Shown here piece after piece: positions 7,356-16,000 of a DNA stretch of 32,867 nt. Under the pieces are notes generated by a model. It ran no database searches. It had not been told where the DNA came from and worked only from the letters and a program-made list of their open reading frames with translations. The stretch lies in assembly GCA_902826065.1 (NCBI GenBank), contig CADEDM010000002.1, positions 69,255-102,121 on the forward strand, in the 5' to 3' direction. Each line of letters starts with the position of its first letter. Position 1 is the first letter of the stretch. Made by a program: the position numbers and the translations under genes. The stretch comes from an uncultured Acidobacteriota bacterium (GTDB taxonomy: Bacteria; Acidobacteriota; Vicinamibacteria; Vicinamibacterales; UBA2999).

Positions 7356-8759
7356 GTGCCCCACGAATTCGACGTCGTGTGCCTCGGTGGAGGCGTCGCC
7401 GCCGAGGCGATTGCCGAAGGACTGCGCGACAGCGGGCTGACGCTCGCCGTCGTCGAGCGCGAGCTGGTCGGCGGCGAGTGCCCCTACTGGGGGTGCATAC
7501 CGTCGAAGACGCTGCTCCGCTCGGCCGAGACGCTGAGCGAGGCCGACCGTGCGCGCCACCTCGCGGCCTCGCGCGTCGACTGGACCCTGGACTTTCCCAA
7601 GGTCTCCACGCGCGTGCGCTGGATGTCCCGCGATCTGGACGACACCCGGCCCGCCGCCTCGCTCGAAGCCAACGGCGCCCGGTTGTTCCGGGGCACGGGG
7701 ACACTCACCGACCCGCGCACCGTGGCCGTCGGCAACGACCGGCTCGTGGCGCGCCGCGCTGTGGTGATGGCCAATGGCAGCACCGCGGCGATCCCGCCGA
7801 TTCCGGGCCTCGACACGATCGACTTCTGGACCAACCGCCAGGCCGCGCTTCCGGGCGAGCTGCCGGCATCCCTCGCGATCCTCGGCGGCGGCGCCATCGG
7901 CGTCGAGCTGGGGCAGGCGTTCGCCAGGCTGGGATCGACGGTGACGCTGATCGAGGCCGGGGACCGGTTCCTGCGCCTCGAGGAACCGGAAGCCGGTGCG
8001 GCCCTCCGGCCGCACCTCGAGGCCGACGGCATCACCCTCGTGGTCGGGGACCCGTGCGTGGCGATCGACGCGCGCGGCCCCGGGTCATCGCGGAGCGCCG
8101 CCGCCACGCTGCGCCTGAAGTCCGGAGCGACCGTCGATGCGGCGCGGGTGCTGGTGGCGACCGGACGCCGGGCCAACGCCGAGGCGTGGCAGGAGGCCGG
8201 GCTGGCGCGCACCGAGCGCGGCTGGCTGAACGTCGACCCGGCCACGCTCGAGGCGCAGCCGGGCGTGTTCGGGGCCGGTGACGTCACCGGGCTTGGCGGC
8301 TTCACCCACCTCGCCCACTACCACGGCCAGGTGATCGCGAAGCGGCTGCGCGGCATCGAGGCGCGCGCCGACCACACCGCGATCCCGAGGGTGACGTTCA
8401 CCGACCCCGAGATCGCGTCGGTCGGGCTGTCGGAGGCCGCGGCCCGGGCACTGGGCCTGGACGTGATCGTCGCGCGGGCCGATCCGGGCGAGACCGCGCG
8501 CGGCTACATCCACGACTTCCGCGGCGGTGCGCTCAAGCTGGTGGCCGACGCCAGGCGCGACGTGCTCGTCGGCGCCACGCTCGTCACGCCCCGCGCCGGC
8601 GAGATCGTCGGCGAGCTGGTGCTCGCCATCAAGGCGCAAGTGCCGCTGCGGGCGCTGGCCGACGTGATCCATCCGTTCCCGGCGTTCAACCGCGTGCTTG
8701 GCGCCGCGTTCGACCAACTCGCCGCGACCCACGCCCTGGCCCGCACCGGCCAGGCCTGA
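7356..8759 (+). CDS. FAD-dependent pyridine nucleotide-disulfide oxidoreductase with altered catalytic dyad
   Basis: A 467-residue flavoprotein of the lipoamide dehydrogenase/glutathione reductase/mercuric reductase family. It starts at GTG 7356, with GGAGG 7 bases upstream. FAD-binding motif VVCLGGGVAAEAIA (7-20); redox-active pair Cys42 and Cys47 in GGECPYWGCIPSK; NAD(P)-binding motif LAILGGGAIGVELGQAF; FAD motif GVFGAGDVTG; C-terminal dimerisation domain from about 350. In the C-terminal motif, where lipoamide dehydrogenases have HxHPTxxE, this protein has HPFPAFNR (439-446), so the proton-relay His and Glu are Phe441 and Arg446. The substrate is thus probably not lipoamide or glutathione; a quinone, metal or other disulfide is possible. 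No lipoyl-enzyme genes are nearby. Confidence 0.88.
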   Translation: MPHEFDVVCLGGGVAAEAIAEGLRDSGLTLAVVERELVGGECPYWGCIPSKTLLRSAETLSEADRARHLAASRVDWTLDFPKVSTRVRWMSRDLDDTRPAASLEANGARLFRGTGTLTDPRTVAVGNDRLVARRAVVMANGSTAAIPPIPGLDTIDFWTNRQAALPGELPASLAILGGGAIGVELGQAFARLGSTVTLIEAGDRFLRLEEPEAGAALRPHLEADGITLVVGDPCVAIDARGPGSSRSAAATLRLKSGATVDAARVLVATGRRANAEAWQEAGLARTERGWLNVDPATLEAQPGVFGAGDVTGLGGFTHLAHYHGQVIAKRLRGIEARADHTAIPRVTFTDPEIASVGLSEAAARALGLDVIVARADPGETARGYIHDFRGGALKLVADARRDVLVGATLVTPRAGEIVGELVLAIKAQVPLRALADVIHPFPAFNRVLGAAFDQLAATHALARTGQA

Positions 8760-8841
8760 CACGTCCACGGCGCGGCCCTCGATCGCGGAACGTCTGCAGG
8801 CGGTCGTTGTCGCGCCGCGCGAGATCGCCGGTGAGCCAACA

Positions 8842-8855
8842 CCAAGGTCCGATGG
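8842..8855 (-). promoter_or_regulatory. Repeat motif site E
   Basis: On the minus strand this reads CCATCGGACCTTGG followed by TGTTG, close to the consensus CCATYGGACGAWGG. It lies 123 bases upstream of the lipoprotein start at 8978 in a 218-base gap that holds no gene I can recognise. No partner copy is visible in this gap. Confidence 0.55.
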
Positions 8856-8977
8856 ACGCGCCCGAGCGCTGCTCGCGATGATGGCGCGTCGGGTGACGAG
8901 AGTCGGTTGGTGGACGAAGCGCGCCGCCCGAGGCCGCCCACCTGGGTCGCCGGCCCAGCACCCACGAGGAGATCGCG

Positions 8978-9409
8978 ATGGTCATGCGTCGACGCCCCGT
9001 TCGCCCCACAGGTCGCGCCCTGGCCTTGCGGCTGGCAACGACGATGTTCGCCGCCGCGCTCTGGCCGGCGTGCGATTTCGGCGGACCGGCCTCGCCGTCA
9101 CAGGGCACGGTGGTCACCTTCCAGGTGGTCGACGAGACCTTCCGCGTGCATCTGCTCGACGAACGGCAGATCGACGCCGCCCACCGGGCAGCGAACGGTG
9201 GGGCGGCGCGCATCCCCAACGGCCGCGTCGTGCCCGGGGCCGGGGTCAACAGCGGGTGGAGCTGGCATCTCGAGGACGTCGAGTTCGCCGAACTCACCGC
9301 CGAGGTCTGCGACGGCCGGCCGTCCGATGTCGAGCGCGACGGCGTGAACTTCGGCGGCGGCCGCTTCTGCCCGTGGACCGCACGCGTCGTCTCGATCCGG
9401 GAGGACTGA
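8978..9409 (+). CDS. Secreted BP74-like domain protein (probable lipoprotein)
   Basis: A 143-residue protein with a basic N-terminus, a hydrophobic stretch (ALRLATTMFAAALWPAC) and a Cys at about 32 that could be a lipobox cysteine, although WPAC is an imperfect lipobox. The mature part (VTFQVVDETFRVHLLDERQIDAAH, RIPNGRVVPG, NSGWSWHLEDVEFAELTAEVCDGRPSDVE, FCPWTARV) matches my recollection of the beta-rich domain named after Dictyostelium BP74. Two cysteines (VCDG and FCPW) may form a disulfide in the envelope. Its biochemical function is unknown. GAGGAG stands 7 bases before the ATG. The stop codon is 2 bases from the next start, so translation is probably coupled to the zinc-finger gene. Repeat site E lies upstream. 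Confidence 0.72.
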   Translation: MVMRRRPVRPTGRALALRLATTMFAAALWPACDFGGPASPSQGTVVTFQVVDETFRVHLLDERQIDAAHRAANGGAARIPNGRVVPGAGVNSGWSWHLEDVEFAELTAEVCDGRPSDVERDGVNFGGGRFCPWTARVVSIRED

Positions 9410-9411
9410 CC

Positions 9412-9714
9412 ATGGAGGCCGCACCCTGCCATCACCTGCACGGCCTGTCGTCAGCGGCGTTTCCGACGCCGGCGACGCCGGATGCCTGCGAAGACTGCCT
9501 GCGCGAAGGCTCGCTGTGGGTGGCGCTGCGGCTTTGTCGCGAGTGCGGTCACGTCGGTTGCTGCGACTCGTCGCCGCGCCGTCACGCGACCCGGCACTTC
9601 CACGACACCGGGCATCCGGTGATGCGATCGATCACGCCGCTGCAGGCGCACTGGACCTGGTGCTACGTGCACGAGGTCACCGGCAAGCTGGTGCCCGTCA
9701 CGCGCCAGCGATGA
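9412..9714 (+). CDS. UBP-type zinc finger protein
   Basis: A 100-residue cytoplasmic protein that is essentially one UBP/ZnF domain: C-HH near the N-terminus (PCHHLH), CEDC (26-29), LRLCRECGHVGCCDSS, HATRHFHDTGHPV, and a final WTWCYVHE. These are the expected cysteine and histidine ligands for two or three zinc ions. In eukaryotes the fold binds the ubiquitin C-terminus; in bacteria its role is unclear and it is usually found beside or fused to redox or transport proteins. The ATG at 9412 directly follows the lipoprotein stop, indicating an operon. The last 17 bases overlap the convergent aldehyde dehydrogenase gene. Confidence 0.85.
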   Translation: MEAAPCHHLHGLSSAAFPTPATPDACEDCLREGSLWVALRLCRECGHVGCCDSSPRRHATRHFHDTGHPVMRSITPLQAHWTWCYVHEVTGKLVPVTRQR

Positions 9715-11179
9715 CGCCGGGCGTCAGCACGATGTGCTTGTGCTCGAGGAAGTCGTCGAGACCGGCCGGTCCACGCAGACGTCCGCGGCCGCTCTGCTTG
9801 TAGCCGCCCTCCTCGAACTCGTCGCGCATCATCGCCCAGTCGTTCACCCAGACGGTGCCGACCTGCAACTCGCGCGCGACCCGCAACGGACGGTCGGCAT
9901 CACGGGTCCAGATGCTCGCAGCCAGCCCGTAGTCGCTGTCGTTGGCCAGGGTCACCGCCTCGGCCTCGGTCTGGAACACCTGCAGCGTGAGCACCGGCCC
10001 GAAGACCTCCCGCTGCACGATCGGCAGGCGCGGGTCGGTCACTTCGAGCAGCGACGGGCGATAGAACGAGCCCCTGGCGAGCGGCCCGTCCGTGACCGGC
10101 CCGCCGCGCACGAGTGCGACCGCGCCGGCGGCGAGCGCCTCCTCAACCAGCTGGTCGACGCGTGCCACGTTGACCGGATCGATCATCGGCCCCATCTCGC
10201 TCGCTGGATCCGATGCCGGTCCCACCCTGACGCGGGCGAGGCGCTCGGCCAGCCCGCGCCGCACCTGATCGGCGATGCCCGACTGCACGAGCAGCCGGCT
10301 GCCGGTCATGCAGAACTGGCCGGCGAACAGCGTGACGGCCTTCTCGAGCTTCGGGAGGGCGGCCGCGAGGTCGGCGTCGTCGAACACCAGCATCGGCGTC
10401 TTGCCGCCCAGCTCCAGCCCGAACCGCTTGAGTCGCGCCGCTCCGGCCTGCGAGATCGCCCGACCTACCTGCGTGCTGCCGGTGAAGCTGATCGTCGGCA
10501 CGTCGGGCGACGTCACCAGGAAACTCAACACTTCGCGTTCGCCGGTGACGATGTTCACGACGCCGCCGGGCAGGCCGGGAACGCCGCCGAGGATCTCGCT
10601 GAGGCGCGCAGTGAGCTGCGCGGTCTTCCCCGGCATCTTCACGACCGTGGTGCATCCGGCGGCGAGCGCCGGCGCCAGCGCGCGCAGCAGCAGCGCCACC
10701 GGCGCGTTCCAGGGCACGCTGATACCGGCCACCCCCACGGGCTCGCGGAGCAGCAGCGAGAACTGGCCGGGCGCCCCCTCGCTCGCCCGCCCGTACTCCG
10801 TCTGCACCAGCGCGGCGTAGTAGCGCAGGCCCGAGCTGGAGAGACCCACCTCGAACCCCGCTTCGGCCCCGACCTTGCCGGTCTCGAGACTGACCAGCCG
10901 GGCGAGGTCGGCGGCGTGTGCGTCCAGACGATCGGCCATCGCGAGCAGCACGCGCGATCGCAGCAGGCGGTCGTGCCGCCAGCGTGACTCGCGGAAGGCA
11001 CGCACCGCCGCCGCGGTGGCCTCCCGCGCTTCCTCTTCGCCGGCCAGCGCATAGCGCCCAATCACCTCGCCGGTCGCCGGATCGATGCTGTCCCCGTGCT
11101 GCGCCGAGTCCCGCCAGCGACCGTCGATCCAGTGCCGGGCGATCGTGGTGGCCTGACGCGTGCCGCTGAGTGTCGCCAT
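9698..11179 (-). CDS. NAD(P)-dependent aldehyde dehydrogenase
   Basis: A 493-residue member of the aldehyde dehydrogenase superfamily, full length. It oxidises an aldehyde to a carboxylic acid in the cytoplasm. Key residues are visible: Asn158 in SVPWNAP, the nucleotide-binding loop FTGSTQVGRAI, general base Glu256 in LELGGKTP, and nucleophile Cys290 in GQFCMTGSR. The C-terminal EEGGYKQSGRGR segment is also typical. It is most like the betaine/phenylacetaldehyde-type branch; the true substrate is unknown. It is divergent from the ZIP transporter gene, with two repeat motif sites in the gap, and its start lies 147 bases from the gene-facing edge of site B1. Confidence 0.92.
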   Translation of the reverse strand: MATLSGTRQATTIARHWIDGRWRDSAQHGDSIDPATGEVIGRYALAGEEEAREATAAAVRAFRESRWRHDRLLRSRVLLAMADRLDAHAADLARLVSLETGKVGAEAGFEVGLSSSGLRYYAALVQTEYGRASEGAPGQFSLLLREPVGVAGISVPWNAPVALLLRALAPALAAGCTTVVKMPGKTAQLTARLSEILGGVPGLPGGVVNIVTGEREVLSFLVTSPDVPTISFTGSTQVGRAISQAGAARLKRFGLELGGKTPMLVFDDADLAAALPKLEKAVTLFAGQFCMTGSRLLVQSGIADQVRRGLAERLARVRVGPASDPASEMGPMIDPVNVARVDQLVEEALAAGAVALVRGGPVTDGPLARGSFYRPSLLEVTDPRLPIVQREVFGPVLTLQVFQTEAEAVTLANDSDYGLAASIWTRDADRPLRVARELQVGTVWVNDWAMMRDEFEEGGYKQSGRGRLRGPAGLDDFLEHKHIVLTPGVIAGA

Positions 11180-11271
11180 GATGATCGTGCTCCCGATCTG
11201 TGAGCGTGCGCGACGCTGCGGTGCCCGACGTCACACGCCGGGGCGATTACACCTGAGGCGCGCGGATGCGG

Positions 11272-11290
11272 CCATTGGACGATGGTATGG
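11272..11290 (+). promoter_or_regulatory. Repeat motif site A1
   Basis: CCATTGGACGATGG (11272-11285) followed by TATGG. It is a perfect match to the 14-bp core and identical to site A2. It lies 98 bases before the ZIP transporter ATG at 11384 and faces site B1, with core centres 54 bp apart. Confidence 0.75.
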
Positions 11291-11320
11291 ATGCGGCCCC
11301 CTCGCAGTCGCCGGGCCCAC

Positions 11321-11339
11321 CGATACCAACGTCCAATGG
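11321..11339 (-). promoter_or_regulatory. Repeat motif site B1
   Basis: On the minus strand CCATTGGACGTTGGTATCG, differing from the core at one base. Its gene-facing core edge (11326) is 147 bases from the aldehyde dehydrogenase start, the same distance as site B2 from DoxX. On its other side it is 45 bases from the ZIP start. Confidence 0.75.
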
Positions 11340-11383
11340 ACGGCCGGCGCCGGCCTTCGGATGCTGTGGCATGCGATCCGGCC

Positions 11384-12154
11384 ATGCTCATGGCGCCTGA
11401 TGACATCTGGGTGGCGCTGACGCTGGGCAGCGTGCCGTCGGCCGGACTGCTCGTCGGCGCGATCGCCGGCGCGGTATCCCGCCTGCCGCACCAGCGGATC
11501 GCGATGGCGATGTCGGTCGGCGCGGGACTGCTGCTCGCCGGCGTCTCCCTCAAGGTGGCCGCGGACGCGATCCGCGCGGCCGGGCCGATCGCCGCGGCGT
11601 TGTCGCTGCTGGCGGGCGCGGCCGTGTTCAGCACGAGCAATGCGCTGCTCGGGCGATTCGGCGCGGCTCACCGCAAGCGTTGCGGCGAGTGCACGCAGCA
11701 GCCGAACGAGGCAGCACGACCCGGCAGCGGCGTGGCCATCGCACTCGGCAACGCCCTCGACGCCGTGCCGGAGGCGATCGTGCTGGGGATGGCGTTGCGC
11801 GAGCCCGTGGTGCCCGTCGCGCTCGTGATCGCCTTCTCGGTCGGCAACCTGCCGGTGGCGTGGTCGAGCACCGCGGGGATGCGCGCGGCCGGTCGCCGCT
11901 ACTCCTACATCGCACTGCTCTGGAGTGCGGTCGCCGTCGGGGCGGCGGCGGCGATCGTGGCGGGGTATGCCGGCCTCGGCGTGCTGGGCCAGACGTGGCC
12001 CCCGCGGCTGCAGGCGTTCGGTGCCGGCGCGCTCGTCGCGATGACGGTCGAGACGATGATTCCCGAAGCCGTCCACGCCAGCCCGCGTTTCTCGGGACTG
12101 CTCGCCGCCATCGGCTTCGGCCTCCTGCTGTGTGTCGATGCGACGCTGCGGTAA
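11384..12154 (+). CDS. ZIP-family divalent metal transporter
   Basis: A polytopic inner-membrane protein of about 256 residues with roughly eight hydrophobic segments, typical of ZIP transporters for Zn, Fe or other divalent metals. The region after helix 3 is a short Cys/His-bearing loop (AHRKRCGECTQQ) that may bind metal. In helix 4, where many ZIPs have HNxPEG, this protein reads GNALDAVPEAIVLG, with Asp in place of the metal-binding His; helix 5 reads FSVGNLPVAWSS. Such Asp/Glu variants occur in some bacterial ZIPs. Start codons at 11384 and 11390 are both possible and neither has a strong ribosome site; an upstream ATG at 11282 falls inside repeat site A1 and is rejected. It is divergent from aldehyde dehydrogenase. 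Confidence 0.8.
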   Translation: MLMAPDDIWVALTLGSVPSAGLLVGAIAGAVSRLPHQRIAMAMSVGAGLLLAGVSLKVAADAIRAAGPIAAALSLLAGAAVFSTSNALLGRFGAAHRKRCGECTQQPNEAARPGSGVAIALGNALDAVPEAIVLGMALREPVVPVALVIAFSVGNLPVAWSSTAGMRAAGRRYSYIALLWSAVAVGAAAAIVAGYAGLGVLGQTWPPRLQAFGAGALVAMTVETMIPEAVHASPRFSGLLAAIGFGLLLCVDATLR

Positions 12155-12185
12155 CGCCGTCACACCCGGCGTGCCGCCACGGCGT
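12154..12185 (+). terminator. Possible terminator after ZIP gene
   Basis: ACGCCGT (12154-12160) and ACGGCGT (12179-12185) form a 7-bp stem with an 18-base loop, starting at the last base of the ZIP stop codon. No T-run follows, so this is a weak call. Confidence 0.3.
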
Positions 12186-12236
12186 AACGGTCGGGGCGGC
12201 CACTCCACGGCCGGTCCCTGAAACCTTGGGTAAGAA

Positions 12237-12923
12237 ATGCCGTGGCAGCTGAAAAGCAGCACTACAATCGCCGCCTTGGCCACGCCCCCGTCATCTGCCG
12301 TCGTCATCCGCATCCTGAGCGTCGAGGACCATCCCGTCGTGCGCGAGGGCCTGGCCACGATTCTCGGGTCGCAGCCGGACATGCGGCTCGTGGCCCAGGC
12401 CGGCAACGCCGAGGAGGCCATCGCCGAGTTCCGGCGTCATCGTCCGGACGTCACGCTCATGGATCTGCGATTGCCGGGGCCGAACGGCACCGATGCGCTC
12501 ATCGCGATCCGCGGCGAGTTCCCCGAGGCCCGCATCATCATGCTGAGCATGTCGGACGGCGACGGCGAGATCCAGCGGGCGATGCGCTCGGGTGCGGCGG
12601 CCTACATGCTGAAGACCATGCCGAAGGACCAGTTGCTGGCGTGCATCCGTTCGGTGCACACCGGCCGCCGGCATCTGCCCACGGAGGTGGCGGCTCGCCT
12701 CGCCGAACACCTTGGTGAGGAGAATCTGACCGGACGCGAGCTGGAAGTGCTGACGCTGATCCGCGACGGCCACCGCAACAAGCAGATCGCCGACGTGCTG
12801 GGGATCGCCGAGACGACCGTCAACTTCCACATCAAGAACATCGTCGACAAGCTCAACGCGAACGACCGCACGCATGCGGTCACCATCGCCCTGCGGCGCG
12901 GGTTGTTGCAAGTCGAGCCGTGA
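12237..12923 (+). CDS. NarL/LuxR-type response regulator
   Basis: A two-component response regulator of about 228 residues. Receiver domain (25-140): acidic pair in ILSVEDHP (Glu30, Asp31), phospho-acceptor Asp76 in LMDLRLPG, and the conserved Lys in AYMLKTMPKD. Output: LuxR-type helix-turn-helix (160-225), LTGRELEVLTLIRDGHRNKQIADVLGIAETTVNFHIKNIVDKL. It is followed after 89 bases by a sensor kinase gene on the same strand, so the two form a cognate pair. The N-terminus is uncertain: ATG 12237 adds a non-conserved tail, and TTG 12276 is an alternative. A TACAAT (12263-12268) just before 12276 resembles a -10 box but lacks a -35 partner. It is a candidate binder of the nearby palindromic repeat, though no copy lies at its own promoter. 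Confidence 0.88.
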   Translation: MPWQLKSSTTIAALATPPSSAVVIRILSVEDHPVVREGLATILGSQPDMRLVAQAGNAEEAIAEFRRHRPDVTLMDLRLPGPNGTDALIAIRGEFPEARIIMLSMSDGDGEIQRAMRSGAAAYMLKTMPKDQLLACIRSVHTGRRHLPTEVAARLAEHLGEENLTGRELEVLTLIRDGHRNKQIADVLGIAETTVNFHIKNIVDKLNANDRTHAVTIALRRGLLQVEP

Positions 12924-13012
12924 CCGGCGCCTGACGCACACGCACGGCGGGCACCACGCCGACCGCGGACGCCGTGTGCATGCGGTGTGGGCAGGGAGGG
13001 AGTCGTTCTGCG

Positions 13013-16000
13013 ATGTTGCTCCGGAGTGTGCGGCTGGCGCTCGTGCTCGCGTGCCTCGACCCCGCGCCGGCGTGGGCGGTCGACCCCTCGCGACGCATCT
13101 CCCAGTACGCGCACTTCGCCTGGCGGATCCAGGACGGCCATTTCTCCGGCGGCCTGCGCGGGGAAGTCGTCCAGACGACGAACGGGTACCTGTGGCTTGG
13201 CACGGAGTCCGGGCTGCTGCGATTCGACGGCGTGCGGTTCGTCCCATGGCGCCCGGACCGTGGCGACCAGCTGCCGTCACCGCAGGTGTTTCGGTTGCTC
13301 GCGGCGCGCGACGGCAGCTTGTGGGTCGCGACGCAGGGTGGCTTGAGCCGGGTGAAGGACGAGGTGGTGACGAACTACCCGAGCTCGGGCGGCGTCATCT
13401 CGATCCTCGAAGACCGCGCCGGGAACATCTGGTTCGGCCGGTCGATGCCGGAGCCAGGCTTCGGTCCGCTGTGCCGCGTGATCGGCGCCGGCATCCGCTG
13501 CTTCAGCAACGCCGAGGGCGTGCCGTCGTTTCGCGGCGCCGGCTCGCTGGCCGAGGACGCGGACGGGAACCTGTGGGCCGGCGGCAACACGATGTTGTTG
13601 CGCTGGGCGAACGGCGCGGTGACGCAGTATCCGCCGGATGGCCTGAGGAACAACGCCGGCTTCGGCGGCATCCTGGCCATCGCGGCCTCGCCAGGCGACA
13701 CCATGTGGGTCGGCATCGCCAAGGAAGGTCCCGGGCTGGGACTGCAGCGGCTGGTGCGCGGGCAGTGGCAGCCGTTCGAGACGCCGGACGTCAAGACGAG
13801 CGCGCTCTACGTCACGGCCCTCCACCGCGACCGCGACGGCACGCTGTGGGTGGGCACGGGCAATCGCGGGATCTATCGCATTCGCGATGGCGTCGTCGAT
13901 CACTACGACAGCACGCGCGGGCTGTCGAACGACTACGTCATCGGGCTGAGCGGCGACCGCGAAGGCAACCTGTGGGTGACGACGGGGCAGGGCATCGACC
14001 GGTTCTCCGATACCCCGGTGGTCGGCTTCTCCGTCGCCGAAGGCCTGTGCTCGCAGGAGGCGGTCTCGATCCTCGCGACCCGTGACGGCAGCCTGTGGAT
14101 CAGCGGTGACGGCGCCCTGGGTCGCATGCGCGGCGGGACGGTCTCGTGCCTGCGCGCTGGCAATGGACTACCTGGGTCGCAGGTGACCTCGCTCTTCGAG
14201 GACCGGGCCGGCCGGTTGTGGGTGGGCGTCGATCAGCACCTCTACGTCCTCGATGGCGGGACGTTCCGCCGCGTCGGCACGCCGGACGGCAGCCCGATGG
14301 GCCTGGTCACCGGGATGGCCGAGGACGCCGCGAGCCGCGTGTGGGTGGCGGTGAGCGGACCGCCCCGGATCCTGAAGCGCATCGAAGGCATGTCGGTGCG
14401 CGAGGAGATTCGCGACCTCGAGCCGCGCCGGGTGGCGATCGATCCCACCGGGGGACTCTGGCTCGGACAGGTGGGCGGCAACGTCGCGCACCACGACGGC
14501 GGCACGCTGCGACTGTTTCCGCTGGCGCCGAAGAATGCGACAGCCGTCAACCAGTTGCTGCCGCAGGTCGACGGCTCGGTGCTGGCGGCGACGAGCTATG
14601 GACTGGCCGACGTTCGGAAGGACCGGCAGGCGATCCTCGGCTCGAAGCACGGCCTTCCGTGCGACGTCGTCAACGCGATGGCATTCGACGACCAGCGCAA
14701 TCTCTGGCTGTTCATGGACTGCGCGCTGGTCCGGCTGGCGAGCGCCGAGTTCGAGCAATGGCGGCGCGATCCGGCCAGCAGGGTTGCCCCGACCACCTTG
14801 GACGTCCTCGACGGCGTGCGCGCGGGCCGGGCCCCGTTCGATGCCGCGGCCAGGACGCCGGACGGCCGCCTGTGGTTCACCGACGGCCTGCTGCTGCAGA
14901 CGGTCGATCCGGCACGCGTGCGCCGCAACGCGATCGTGCCGCCCGTGCACATCGAACAGGTCGTGGCCGATCGTCGACGCTACGAGGCCACCAGTACCGT
15001 GCAACTCCCGCCGCGCACGCGCGACCTCCAGATCGACTACGTCGGCCTCAGCTTCGTCGCCCCGCAGAAGGTGCGCTTCCGGTATCGCCTCGAGGGCCGG
15101 GACGACGCCTGGCAGGACCCCGGCACGCGGCGCCAGGCGTTCTACAGCGATCTCAGGCCCGGCTCGTACGAGTTCCGCGTGATCGCCAGCAACAACGACG
15201 GCCTGTGGAACGACGAGGGCGCGTCGATCACGGTCGTGGTCGCTCCAGCCTGGTACCAGACGTACGGGTTCCTGCTGCTGTCCGCGACGGCCGGCGTCGC
15301 GGCGGTCTGGGCGGCTTACCGGTGGCGACTGCACCAGGTGTCGGTGGCGCTCAGCCGACGCTTCGACGAGCGGCTGGCGGAGCGCACGCAGGTGGCGCGA
15401 GACCTGCACGACACCATCCTGCAGACGATTCAGGGCAGCAAGATGGTCGTGGACGACGCGCTCGGCCGGCCCGAGGATGCCCCGGGGATGCGGCGCGCGA
15501 TGGAGCAGTTGTCGGCCTGGCTCGGCCAGGCCAGCCACGAGGGACGCGCCGCGGTCCTGGCGTTGCGCACCTCGGCGACGGAGCGCAATGACCTCGCAGC
15601 GGCCTTGCAACGAGCGATCGACGAGTGCGCAGGCCACGGCGCGATCGAGGCGACGCTGTCGGTGAGGGGCGACGCCAGGGAGATGCATCCCGTGGTGCGC
15701 GACGAGGTCTACCGGATCGGCTACGAGGCGATTCGCAATGCGTGCACGCACTCGCACGGCCGGCGCCTGGACGTCGCGCTCAGCTACGAACGCGACCTCA
15801 CGTTGCGCGTCCTCGACGACGGCGTCGGCATCGCGCCGGAGATCGCCGAGCGGGGAAGGGACGGCCATTTCGGCCTGACCGGCATGCGCGAACGAGCCGC
15901 GCGCATTGGCGCCAGCCTCACTGTATCGGCCGCCAACGGCGCCGGCAGCGAGGTCGTCCTGAGCGTCCCTGGACGTGTCATCTTCATCGGGACCGCCAGC

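Noticed and set aside
7356..8759. Dihydrolipoamide dehydrogenase (lpd)
   Set aside because: The catalytic His-Glu pair is replaced and no 2-oxoacid dehydrogenase genes are near.
11272..11339. CRISPR array or other tandem repeat
   Set aside because: The copies are inverted, only 14-19 bases long, and occur as singles or pairs, with no regular spacers or cas genes.
12263..12268. TACAAT as a -10 promoter box of the response regulator
   Set aside because: No -35-like hexamer lies at a suitable distance and the box falls inside the annotated N-terminus. It is mentioned in the gene entry but not listed as a promoter.
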